From Neoconidiobolus thromboides FSU 785 (lineage: Eukaryota; Entomophthoromycota; Entomophthoromycetes; Entomophthorales; Neoconidiobolaceae): a DNA stretch of 49,417 nt. Position numbers and translations under genes: made by a program. Positions 1 through 9,826 of the stretch are shown piece by piece. Below the pieces are notes generated by a model. It made no database searches, was not told the origin of the DNA, and saw only the letters and a program-made list of their open reading frames with translations. The stretch is from NCBI GenBank assembly GCA_025603075.1, contig MU626404.1, positions 1 through 49,417 on the forward strand. The letters run 5' to 3'. The first letter of the stretch is position 1; every line of letters begins with the position of its first letter.

Positions 1-907
1 CAATATATTAATAATGTAATTATAACATTAAAGTAGTTTATTTATTTGATAATAAATCTACGATGTTGGTTATAAAGCAGTTGATAATAAATATTTCTCA
101 ATTAAGCTTTATAAGAACATGTATTTAAGATCTAGTAGAAATTCAACTAACTTACAGTATGAGCTATAATAGAATGATTTAGAACTGTGTTTGGGTACTT
201 TTGTTTTAATAAAAGATGTGATTTTATAGAATTTTAAGCGAAGTTTTTAAAATACAAAATTTTTCAAAAATTGGATAAAATAATGAAACTAATTCAGACA
301 ACCCCATATAGTTCCTAGTGAAAATTTCAATGCAGAAAAGGGATGGCTCAATTAATGTAATGAATAACAACTCGCAATATTGACAGTGATAAATCCAAAC
401 AGTCAAGATAATTGCTGGAGGACACGAATAATTAAAGACTAAAAGCTGTTCTTTTAATATTTACTTTTCGCTAGAGATAATGTGTTATTAATCTATAGAA
501 TTTACTGCCAAGTTTGGGCAAAAACTTGTATTTTTCCTACTGTTTAAAATGAGTTTATTTTTCTTTACTTTTATTGCCATCAGTTACAACAAATTTGAGT
601 TTATATTTAATAAAAAATATCAAAAATACCATACAATTGATTCAATAAGGCCTCCAAATATTATACAAATATGCTTTGAGTAATTAGAAACTTCATATAC
701 ACTTTTAAACGGTTTTAAAAATAGAACTAGTTTTAACTATTTTTTTTCACTAGCATATAAGATTAAAGATGGTCTGTTCTTTAAAGAGATACTAAGTCCA
801 AATATTACTTTTTAGAATTATGGTGTATAGCGTTAAAAAAGTTTTTGTTCAATATCAATAATAGTAGAGAATTTTCTAATCATTACAAACTATAGTTTTA
901 TTTTTAC
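1..907. other. AT-rich intergenic sequence, no gene seen
   Basis: Stop-dense in all frames; short open frames such as a 60-codon one on the minus strand near 224-406 show no family motif. I see no RNA gene or repeat unit in it. Confidence 0.5.
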
Positions 908-986
908 CTTTTTTTATCTTTTAAGCACCATTTGAGCAGAAAAATTGTTAGTAAAATTTTTAAATATAAAAATACATCTTCATATG
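908..986 (+). mobile_element. Short inverted-repeat element, copy 1 (5' truncated)
   Basis: It has the internal block with an AGCAC core followed by a GTTAGTAAAAT stretch and a degraded right end (ACATCTTCATAT). The left inverted repeat is lost. Its right end is shared with the left end of the next copy. Confidence 0.7.
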
Positions 987-1087
987 GGGATGTTTTTTTT
1001 GGCTTCATTATTTTTCTATCTTTTAAGCACTATTTAAATGAAAAAATTGTTAGTAAAATTCTCAAATACAAAAATACATCCTCATAT
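982..1087 (+). mobile_element. Short inverted-repeat element, copy 2
   Basis: Full-length copy of about 106 bp. Left end ATATGGGGATGT, right end ACATCCTCATAT, core AAGCACT. It abuts copy 1 head to tail and overlaps it by a few bases at the TA. Confidence 0.85.
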
Positions 1088-1339
1088 ATTAAAATATTGA
1101 AATACAAGAAAATTCAGAATAGAGTTATTGATATACAGTCTATACTTTGTTAGATTCACACATTAATTTAAAACATGCCAATTAAGTAAAGTTAATGTTA
1201 TAATGGAGTGACAAGTTTAGATGTTTTTTTATACTCTAGTCATTTTAAGTAAATAAATTTTTATGTTAGAAACATTTTCAGATGAGTTTTTGAATATTTG
1301 AAATAAAAGGCAAAATTTTTATTTATAATAAATATAAAA

Positions 1340-1560
1340 CAGTGATCTAATATAGCATTTATCTTATATATTATAAAGTCATTCTTATATAAATAGATTA
1401 TCCTTGAAGATTTTATCTATTATTAATGATAACGCTATTATCATGAAAAATAGTCACGAGCTATTAAGATAATTAAGCTATTTTTTCTCTTAGTTGATTA
1501 TCTATAGATGGTTATCTATCATAATAATACTATCATTGATAATAGATAGATATACCCTTT
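1340..1560. promoter_or_regulatory. Cluster of GATA-type motifs
   Basis: About nine WGATAA/TTATCW motifs lie within 200 bp, for example at 1359, 1398, 1413, 1427, 1438, 1467, 1498, 1512 and 1537, including an inverted pair TGATAA-N5-TTATCA at 1427-1443. Such sites bind fungal GATA factors. In AT-rich DNA many arise by chance, and no gene start lies next to them. Confidence 0.25.
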
Positions 1561-1608
1561 ATTCCTAATATGATAGGAATTCCATCTGCTTAATCCATTT
1601 GATTATTC

Positions 1609-1714
1609 ATATGAGGATGCATTTTTTCGTTTAAGAATTTTGCTGATAATCTTTCCACTCAAATAGTGTTTAAAAATGGAAAAAGTAATGAAGACAAAAA
1701 AAACATCCTCATAT
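1609..1714 (-). mobile_element. Short inverted-repeat element, copy 3
   Basis: Full-length copy in reverse orientation. Ends ATATGAGGATGC and ACATCCTCATAT, internal block ACTCAAATAGTG as the reverse complement of the family core. Confidence 0.85.
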
Positions 1715-2127
1715 CTTATTTTGATTTAACTTGTAATATTTAAATTATTATTTTCAGTGTATTAACTAGCTTTAGTTTTGAATTGACTTTTATTCGGTTT
1801 TATTGTATCAATACTAAATATCAAAAAGCCTTTATTAGTAGTTTTATCTTTATAGGGAATGTAAATAAATGTATCTAGCATATGAATCATTAATTTATAG
1901 TTAATTGTGAAAGTGATTTTTTATTAAAAGTATGGGCTAAAACATTTTTCTATACTGATAAAGAAGGTTACCTCAATTAACACAATTTTTTGTTTTTAAA
2001 TGTAAATATCAAAGTAATATCTTATCCTAAATATCATACAAAATATAAAACGCTATTTATAAAAATGAAATATATTGAAAATGGTTTTTTTTAAAAATCC
2101 GACAACTATCCATAAAAGGTCAATAAT
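1715..2127. other. Intergenic sequence, no gene seen
   Basis: AT-rich sequence downstream of the I9-inhibitor gene. No open frame or repeat that I can support. Confidence 0.45.
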
Positions 2128-2533
2128 TTATTTAATACCTAGTTGTTTAGCTTGGGTGGTAACTGGACCATCCGATTCAATATTATCTACATGTTCATGA
2201 CTTTGTAATGTAGCTGGTAGGAATAAATAAATATTTAGTCAATATGACATTATAAAAAAAACTTACAGAGATGATCATCTGGTACTGAAGCAGCAAATCC
2301 TTTCAAAACAGTATCATATTTATGGGTTATTTTACCACCTAGGAGGTTGGATAAGTTATAGTCAATATATAATTATAAATTAATTTACCTCGACTTTCGA
2401 TATCTTTGATAGCACTTTCTAATACATGATCTTCTGTACCACTTTTAAAAGTTACAATATAATTTCCATGTCCTTGAAAATATTAAATATAATAATTCAC
2501 TTTAGCTAATGTAAATCACTTACCTGAACTCAT
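2128..2533 (-). CDS. Stand-alone I9-domain peptidase inhibitor (Pbi2-like), four exons
   Basis: Spliced minus-strand gene with exons 2533-2524, 2472-2389, 2338-2267 and 2213-2128. The three introns of 50-53 nt start GTAAGT, GTAAAT and GTAAGT. The joined frame encodes about 83 residues beginning MSSGHGNYIVTFKSG. It contains the I9 hallmarks: YIVTFK strand 1, GGKITHKYDTVLKGFAA in the middle, and HVDNIESDG near the C-terminus. Stand-alone I9 proteins such as yeast Pbi2 inhibit vacuolar subtilisin-type proteinase B, and Pbi2 also assists vacuole fusion. There is no signal peptide, so it should be cytosolic. A TATATAAA box lies at 2587-2594, about 55 bp upstream of the ATG. It is divergent from the COP9 subunit gene. 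The family call is strong; the specific target protease is inferred. Confidence 0.85.
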
Positions 2534-3099
2534 TGTGATTTTTTATTTATTAAAACTATTTGTATAAGTTGAGAGTTTTATAGTATTTATATACATCTTT
2601 CTTGAAAGTTTTACGTCATCCAAAATCATTTGTTAGGTTTGGGTTAAACCCCTCTTAGTAGAAAATAGATGAAGTCATCATCGTGTTGAAATAATTGGGC
2701 TTTAAGTGAGATTTTAGATTGGTAAAAATTCTACTTCTCTGCCCAAAAATTAAAATAATGAAGTTTATTTCAATTAAGCTTCTAAGAAATCAAATTTAAC
2801 CCCTTGAGCGCCACTAGCTTTTACGAAAATCCGGTTATGGTTAACTTCTTGAAGCAAAGTTATTAAACAGCAATATTTAACCAATAAAGTTGAAACAATT
2901 TAGCCAATCAGGTCAGTTTTTGATTAGCTAAACTTTTTAGACATAGCTGGTTAAAAGCTACATTTTGATTAGAGCGTACATACTCGTTATAATTGCTTGA
3001 CAGGTTAAAGCCACGAATTTTGAATAAAAGTTATTGGCTTAAATTGAAATATCAACAAAGCCAATGATGTAAACAAATTTCTTATTTTCAAATTCTATT
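2534..3099. promoter_or_regulatory. Divergent promoter region with four CCAAT boxes
   Basis: This gap separates the I9-inhibitor gene (-) and the COP9 subunit gene (+). It holds CCAAT at 2881-2885, 2904-2908 and 3061-3065, and ATTGG at 3033-3037, all in its right half. CCAAT is the target of the HAP/NF-Y complex. Use as a promoter is inferred from position. Confidence 0.4.
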
Positions 3100-4713
3100 T
3101 TGACAAAAACAAGGGTGATAATGGACGAATTTAACGATTTCTCAAACGAGAAATATGGTTCTAAAGAAATAGTTTTTATGGAGGATGAAGATGATGAATT
3201 AGGAGAATTCGAAATGGATAAAAGAGAAGCTGATAATAAATTGGAGTTCGAAGGTAAAGTTAAAAAACCTATTCAATTTCATTTAGAAGATTATATTTTG
3301 GACTATGAAGGTAATGATGATTTAATAATAAATGGCAAAATAATAGCGATAACTATAGGCGAAATCAAATATAAACGATTGGAATATCTAATAAAAGTAT
3401 GCCCGGAATTAAAGGAAAAAGCATTATTCTTACTATTAAAAAGTTTACGTGAAGAAACTTTAGAGTACGAAAGATACTTGAAACATTACAATGAGTACCA
3501 TGCTATCATAAAAAGCAGTAGTGGGAACTCCGATAAGCATACTATTAAAGATGAATCAAAATGGATCGAAGATTGTAAAAAATATAGTAAAGAAGAAAGA
3601 GATAGAATTGAAACCCTTATCCGAAATTCCAAAAAAAACAATATCATGGAAAGTATAAGGGTAAAAAATTAGCATCATTTTTATTATCAACGCTTATTTT
3701 TATTAGCTAAGCTACTTTGAGGCAGGTGAACTTGAAATTAAATTAGGAGACATTGAAAAAAGTATTATTTATTTCAATTTAAGTAAAGAGTACTCTAGTA
3801 ATGATAAAACTACATTGCAATGTATCTTAAAAATACTTGAATTACAAGTAAAACAATCTAACTTTAAAGGATTCAATTATCTATTGCATCGTGTTAAGTC
3901 GATTAAGAATATTGGAGAAAAAGAACAATCTTTTATTAATTGTATTAACGTATTAAAGCATTTGCAATCTTCAGAGTACAAACAAGTATTAACTTACTTA
4001 GTTAAAATTGACGAAAAGTATGAAGATGATTTCAAAAGGGTAATTATTCTTAATTCTATTTTATACACTATTTTTACATTATACATATTATTTATACCGT
4101 CCTTAGGTTATTTCGACAAACGATTTAGCAATGATTGGTACACTTTGTATATTGGCTACTTATAACCGCAAAGAATTGAAGCAAATCAGTTTAAAAAGCA
4201 GCCCCATTAAAGCATTGTTAGATAATGAACCTGTTTTAAAAGATTTGTTGTATGATTTTTCAATTACAAGATACTCAAAAGGATTTATGGATTTAGAAAA
4301 CTTAAAGGATCGATTTTTATTAGATATTTATTTAGCACCTCGAGTGAATGCTTTATTTGATAAAATATTTGTGGCTTCAGTTATGGCTTATACTTCTCCA
4401 TTTCAATCTCTTAAAATTGAACGTATCAGTAGCCAATTCAATTTACCACATGATAAAATGGAAAAACTTTTAATTGAGTGGATTTCTAATGATGAGCTTA
4501 AGGCTAGAGTTGATATAAAAAATAAGGTAATATCAATACTAATGATACATATTATTATAATAACAATTTTTTATTTAATTATAGGTCCTTTATAATAATT
4601 TTAACTTAAATACAAACGTATTTCAAGACACTGTCTTAAAGCACTATAATTTAATGATGAAAAATCAAATCCTATTGACTAATTCCATCTTTGCTTTAAA
4701 CCCTTGGAAATAA
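3100..4713 (+). CDS. COP9 signalosome subunit 1 (CSN1/GPS1), four exons
   Basis: Exons 3100-3660, 3707-4039, 4107-4526 and 4585-4713; introns of 46, 67 and 58 nt, all entered in phase 0. The product is about 480 residues, within the usual CSN1 range. The N-terminus is acidic. Exon 1 ends in NNIMESIR, matching the conserved CSN1/Rpn7 junction before the helical repeats. Exon 2 gives ELEIKLGDIEKSIIYF, exon 3 the PCI-domain start TNDLAMIGTLCILATYNRKE with LLDIYLAPRV and LKARVD, and exon 4 the basic C-terminal helix ending NPWK. CSN1 is a scaffold subunit of the complex that removes Nedd8 from cullins. Rpn7 of the proteasome lid is the nearest alternative, but LATYNRKEL and LDIYLAPRV fit CSN1 better. 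Intron 3 holds a TACTAATG branch-like site. The ATG at 3121 is an alternative start. Confidence 0.85.
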
Positions 4714-4921
4714 ACTTCATACTATAGCAATTTAAATAAATTTGTTTTTTAATATATAAATGCTTTAACTAACTATTGTATTTTAGAAAATACTTAATTA
4801 ACAAAATTTTAGTAAGTGAATAAAACAAAATGACTAAACAAAATTTCAATCTTCCAAGTTTACTTAACAGGCTAAAAGATTGAACAAAGCAATAACATTT
4901 ATTAATAATTTGTACTAAATA

Positions 4922-5019
4922 ATATGAGGATGTTTTTGTTTTATTACTTTTTTCATTTCTTAACCACCATTTAAAAAAACTAATAGTTAAATTCTTAAAC
5001 AAAAAAGACATCCTCATAT
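4922..5019 (+). mobile_element. Short inverted-repeat element, copy 4
   Basis: Ends ATATGAGGATGT and ACATCCTCATAT. The core is altered (AACCACC instead of AAGCGCT) and the element is a few bases short. Confidence 0.8.
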
Positions 5020-5980
5020 ATATACTCTTATATCTGTATTATAAGATAAATCTAGTCATTTTGGATATATTAAATATTTCACCAGTTATTCTATTGAAAG
5101 AAAGCCATGTCATGCTAGTTCTTCAAACAATAATTGACTTTGTTTAAACTTATACAGGGTTGTGAAGATTATTTTTTTCCGAAATAACAAAAAGGGAGTT
5201 TTAAAGATTTATCATGAAGCCATGTTATCCTAAACGATTATTGTCAACCTTTTCTTGAAATAACAAATACTGTTTTTTGTAACTAAATAGAATATTTCTT
5301 AATGCTTTGACTGTTACAAAGTATGCAACTCTAATACTTTATTTGGTTTAAAAAAATACTAAAACTGAGCACTCCCATTGTAAGACTACGATGGAAATTT
5401 ATAGAATTGATCATTTTTATCAAGATGTAAAATAAAACACTAACTATAAATACTCAAAATAATCACATATTATCTTTAACATCCTTTATTAATAAAATGA
5501 ACAACTAGTGAAGAAAATAACACAGCCTATAATTGCTCTTCAAGCTCATATGCTTTGATACTAAAACTGGTTTATATCATATAACTAACTACATATACAA
5601 AAGGTAAATAAAATGAACCCCATTTAAATAGTATCGATGCCCCCGAGTGTTTCGGATATGATATCATGGATACTCACTTGTGCTTAGTTAATCGTTATTA
5701 TTTTATTGATAGCAAAGGTATCTCTGACTCATGGAGGCATGAGTTAGAGTTTTTAAAAGGTAACTCAATTGTGCATGTTTATAGATTGTCTTTATTAATT
5801 GTATACCTCTATTAACCTTATGCTATTTACCATCTCTGAATCTATATCATCTGCTAACGACTTATATCTTAATATTGAAGATCTGTATAACTAAATAGTT
5901 AAGCTATCTAGATATACCAATTTAACTTTTACCAGGTGTTATTATATAAATATTTTAGACACACTGTGTTTTTTACCTTC
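5020..5980. other. Intergenic sequence with one short open frame
   Basis: Mostly non-coding. An open frame of about 65 codons without an early ATG runs roughly 5617-5815 on the plus strand and reads protein-like (for example FGYDIMDTHLCLVNRYYFID), but I recognise no family. It may be a decayed exon. A 12-bp stem-loop sits inside it (5722-5749). Confidence 0.3.
5722..5749. repeat. Inverted repeat, 12-bp arms, 4-nt loop
   Basis: CTCTGACTCATG and CATGAGTTAGAG flank GAGG; pairing is complete except for one G-T pair. No gene association is visible. Confidence 0.5.
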
Positions 5981-6083
5981 ATATGGTGATACATTTTTCT
6001 TTGAGAACTTTACTATCAATTTTTCCACTTAAATAACACTTAAAAACAGAAAAAGTGATGAAATTAAAAAAATATTTTCATAT
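5981..6083 (-). mobile_element. Short inverted-repeat element, copy 5 (degraded)
   Basis: Reverse orientation. The plus-strand left end ATATGGTGATAC is recognisable; the other end has decayed to ATTTTCATAT. The core is changed to AATAACACT. Confidence 0.65.
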
Positions 6084-6857
6084 ATTTATTCAATTTTCAT
6101 AAGTATCACTATTGTATAGTGCTCAGGCATGAGATTTAAATGTTTTCTAGAGCAACAAGCATTTTCTAGGTAAATTAAAATAATCTGATATTTATATTTT
6201 TAGCTTTCTTCCAAACTAATGATAAAAATAAGTAATAAATCTTTAAATGCTTTAAATTATCCAAATAGTGTAGCAAGTAAAAAAGATAATATGCAAGTTG
6301 CGTAAGGAGCATTTGAATCGAAATGAATAATCTCATCTATTTTTTAGCTTTAAGAGTTCTCCGAAAATAGTAGCTACTATAAAGAAACCCTCAATCAACA
6401 AAATGTTTCAATATCTGATCATAATACAAGCAAGGATTTAAAGTATTATCTTTCAGTCTCAATTTTAAGCCAAAATACTAAGTTTTAAACTATGAAGTAG
6501 CAAAATAAGACAAAAAATACTTGTTAGTACCGCATATTTATAATAGATAGCCTATTGGTTTTAATAAAATGATTCTATATAGTCCATCTTATTTAAAAAA
6601 AAACATGCTGCCTTGTATTAATAATGAAGCAGTTAATAGACTAAAAAGATCTTTCATTTTGAGTGATCGAATTGTTAAAATCTAGTAAGGTAAAATGACT
6701 AATTCAATGTGATCAATAAATTAGATAGTATTTTCATTCTTTTATTTCTATCTAACCAAGAACTTATTTTATTTTATTTTATTTTATTTATGATATTAAA
6801 AAAACCAGTGGATATGTTTTTTTTATTTCTCAACTTAATTCAGACCAATAGTTAAAA
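6084..6857. other. Intergenic sequence with an ATTTT microsatellite
   Basis: No coding signal. A tract of ATTTT units (6766-6790) lies just downstream of the P450 stop codon, in what should be its 3' flank. Confidence 0.45.
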
Positions 6858-8387
6858 TTACGTTAAAGGCTTGAATACAACATAAGGGTCTGGTATTCCC
6901 AAATCTCCAGTATAAAATTCTTTACGTTTGCCGTCTCTTGTTTCAATACGGTATTTCTGTAAAAGAGTGCTCACTAAGGAAATAATCTCCTGTACAGCAA
7001 AGAACCTTCCTGGGCAAGCATGACGCCCCATACCAAAGTTTAAAAAATTTTGAGTTACTTTACTAGCTTTAAGTTTAGATTCAACAAATTGAAATGGATT
7101 GTACTGGAGCTCAAGAGGAACAAAAGGGTCTATATTTAGCATTTTATCTCCATTAGCATAGTTTTCAGGGTTGAAATGAATACTTGGCAAATCAAAGGCC
7201 ATTAAAGATCCCTTTGGAATCTTCATTCCATTGGGCAATACACGTTCGATGTTGGTAAGTCTCCAAGAATCTAAATGATGAGACCTATGTCTTAAAGTTT
7301 CACGGATGGCAGAGTTTAAATTCTCAAATTTATCAATATCCTCTTTACTTAATAACGGGCTTCCGGTTTTATCCTTTACTACATGTTCAGTTATTCTTTT
7401 TTGCTCTTCACGTAAAACTGAAAAGTTTTCCGGATGCGCTAATAAGTCAGCGATAAGAAGACTGGAGTTTCTAGTGGTAGTAGAGATGGAAGCAAACCCA
7501 ATAATCATAATAGCATGTGCAATTTGGCTAATAGTATGCCCTCTATCACTCAATGCATCTATGAGCCCTTTTACTTCAACTTTTTCTCCAGCTTTAATTA
7601 TTTGTCTTCTATTCTGAATATACTTTTCAATTCTAGAATAAATAAACTCTCTTTCTTTAACAGATGGGTTTCCATTTTTGATTTTATAACTAACAATATA
7701 ACTTCCAATAAAAGGTACTAAATGCCAAAGCAACCCTTTTTTTAAACAACTGTCTACCTTGTTAGAGTAATCACGTAGTAAAAAAATTAAGTCATTGTCC
7801 TTTGATAACTCAGGACCAAGTAGAAGAATGCCAACAGAGTTTGCAATTACATTCGAGAAAAGGAACTCAATGTTGATACCTTCTGGACCAGTTCCTTCGC
7901 CTATTTCCTTCTGAATAATTTCATTCATGATTTTTAAAACTTCTGGAAGCATAGTCTTCAACATAGGTGTAATCACTTGATTAATAATTGCAACATTATC
8001 TAAGATTTGATCTGGTTTACCTGGAGAGTCTTTGCTTTCTCCAAGTACCTCAGTGAGGAAAAGTATTTTGTCTCTGCCTTGATATACATCCATATCGTGG
8101 GCTTTGGCTAAGTACTCGGAAGCTTTATTAGCGAATACAAGTATTTTCTTTCCTAAAAAGTTGACTCCAAATATATCACCATATTTCTTTTGGCATTCTA
8201 ATAGAAACTGTCTGGGGTTGTTTCTTAGCTGTAAAGTATGACCAATAATTGGGATATAAGGCACCATTGGAGGTTCATCCTTTATAGAATATAATTTATA
8301 GGCAGCGTGCGCTATCCATAGCAAAAGAGAGTAAATGATTAGTTTATCTAAAGACAAATAATCCTTTAAATCTAAGTAACCTGTCAT
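6858..8387 (-). CDS. Cytochrome P450 monooxygenase, ent-kaurene-oxidase-like class
   Basis: Single-exon gene, 509 residues, the usual length for a microsomal P450. An N-terminal hydrophobic anchor (about 12-28) is followed by the proline hinge PPMVPYIPIIGH. The K-helix ETLR is at 363-366. The haem loop FGMGRHACPGRFFA has its ligand Cys at about 458. The I-helix reads GFASISTTT (297-305); the usual acid before the threonine is absent, as in ent-kaurene oxidase-like P450s, which have His or another residue there. The GRHACPGRFFA signature also fits the fungal CYP68/CYP503 type. It would hydroxylate a hydrophobic substrate at the ER with a reductase partner. No terpene cyclase or other pathway gene is nearby, so the substrate is unknown. 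A TATA box lies at 8426-8435. Confidence 0.93.
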   Translation of the reverse strand: MTGYLDLKDYLSLDKLIIYSLLLWIAHAAYKLYSIKDEPPMVPYIPIIGHTLQLRNNPRQFLLECQKKYGDIFGVNFLGKKILVFANKASEYLAKAHDMDVYQGRDKILFLTEVLGESKDSPGKPDQILDNVAIINQVITPMLKTMLPEVLKIMNEIIQKEIGEGTGPEGINIEFLFSNVIANSVGILLLGPELSKDNDLIFLLRDYSNKVDSCLKKGLLWHLVPFIGSYIVSYKIKNGNPSVKEREFIYSRIEKYIQNRRQIIKAGEKVEVKGLIDALSDRGHTISQIAHAIMIIGFASISTTTRNSSLLIADLLAHPENFSVLREEQKRITEHVVKDKTGSPLLSKEDIDKFENLNSAIRETLRHRSHHLDSWRLTNIERVLPNGMKIPKGSLMAFDLPSIHFNPENYANGDKMLNIDPFVPLELQYNPFQFVESKLKASKVTQNFLNFGMGRHACPGRFFAVQEIISLVSTLLQKYRIETRDGKRKEFYTGDLGIPDPYVVFKPLT

Positions 8388-8425
8388 TTATATAGTTTAT
8401 AGCAAAACTAAAGCTAAAAGTGGCC

Positions 8426-8435
8426 TTTTTATATA
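8426..8435 (-). promoter_or_regulatory. TATA box of the P450 gene
   Basis: TATATAAAAA on the minus strand, about 40 bp before the ATG at 8387. A CCAAT-type motif (ATTGG) lies about 60 bp further upstream. Confidence 0.55.
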
Positions 8436-9441
8436 CCTTTTTATATTTATTAAATTGTTTTTTATAATTTTATAGTAGTTTAAGTAATACTATTATTGGC
8501 TGGTTTTAATCATTTATCATAACAACACCTATTATATTTTGAACTACGCTCAATTTTAAATAAAAAGTTTGCTTTATTTGTAAACTTTAACTAAATTTAT
8601 TATTATTTTCCTTAATCTTTATTAATACAAAACGAATTGTAGTATCAAAGTACATCATTCTTTATGCCTATAAGCTTATGAAATATACAAAACATTTCTA
8701 GCTTACATGAACTTTACACAAAATACAAGTTGTTGTTTATTACTGCGAATTAGTTATTGAAAACTAATTGCATAAAAGCAGTTTAGCTGCGATCTAATAG
8801 TTTATTGACTTGCATACACAGAGCTTTTCATCCGTTTCAATGGAGATTTGAGAAATTTAATTTGGACTGGTTTGTATCGGCACTATTTCGAAACTAAATT
8901 ATTATGATATTTGTAATAGATGTTTGAAGGTATAAAATTTTAATAAAGCTTAGGAGGTATAAAGTTTTGTTTTAGTATAAACTTTCCCACATTGTGCAAA
9001 TATCACTTTAGGTCAAAACTTAATTGAAATCGTTATTTGTCTATATTCTATATAAACTCCTTTATTTGTATATTTTAACTTTTATATTAATGAAGATAAA
9101 GTAAACAAAAAGCATATGTTAATATGAATACTAAGAATAATATACTGCGATATGTTTTTTTCACCGAATTTAATTATAAAACTATTTAATTCCCATATAT
9201 TTTATAGAATAGTAAAACAATAAAGTATGGTTTCATATGGAGTAGGTTCAAAAGCTCAATTAAAATTGGATACTTCCACTCTACTTTTTTTGTCCATTTT
9301 CTATTTAGTACAAACATTTGAAAAAACACTGTACAAAAAAATTACTGAGTAATTTAAGTTAAACTCTAGCACCTTATGCCCAGTTCGCAATTTTTACTAA
9401 AATCTATATTATACAAAAATTGAACTGAGATTTTACTAACC
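8436..9441. other. Intergenic sequence, no gene seen
   Basis: AT-rich upstream flank of the P450 gene. No supported feature other than the ATTGG motif near 8490. Confidence 0.4.
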
Positions 9442-9546
9442 CATAGGGGATGTTTTTTTTGACTTCATCACTTTTTCTATTTTTTATACGTTATTTGAAT
9501 AGAAAAATTGTTAGAAAATTCTTAAACAAAAAACTCGTTCACATAT
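9442..9546 (+). mobile_element. Short inverted-repeat element, copy 6
   Basis: Left end CATAGGGGATGT; internal GAATAGAAAAATTGTTAG; right end partly decayed (CGTTCACATAT). The 107-codon open frame starting here is an artefact of the element. Confidence 0.75.
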
Positions 9547-9723
9547 TTAATATACTTGTTTGGTTTTTTTCAATGAAGTTAAAACAAATCTTAGGAAATC
9601 CTTTAGTTGAAATATTAAAAATAAGAAAGCCATTATTTATATTTGTAATTATTAACAGTTTTTATAAATACCTTTGCTTTTTAAAATTTATTCTAAAATA
9701 TGGAGTAATTAAAAAATACCTAT

Positions 9724-9826
9724 CATTTGGAGATGTTTTTTGCTTAAAATTTTACTATCAGTTTTTCTATTAAGTAATGCTTAAATAAAAATTGATGAAA
9801 TTAAAAAATACACATACATCTATCAG
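9724..9826 (-). mobile_element. Short inverted-repeat element, copy 7 (degraded)
   Basis: Recognised by the order TTGGAGATGT, TTTTACTATCAGTTTTTCTA, TGATGAAATTAAAAAA and ACATCTATC. Both ends are mutated. Confidence 0.55.

Noticed and set aside
932-1153. 73-codon plus-strand frame
   Set aside because: It lies within element copies 1 and 2 and repeats the same peptide twice because the elements are repeated; not a gene.
4769-5017. 82-codon minus-strand frame
   Set aside because: Runs through element copy 4 and has no family motif.
9450-9773. 107-codon plus-strand frame
   Set aside because: Begins in element copy 6 and ends in the degraded copy 7; Phe/Lys-rich translation of AT-rich DNA.
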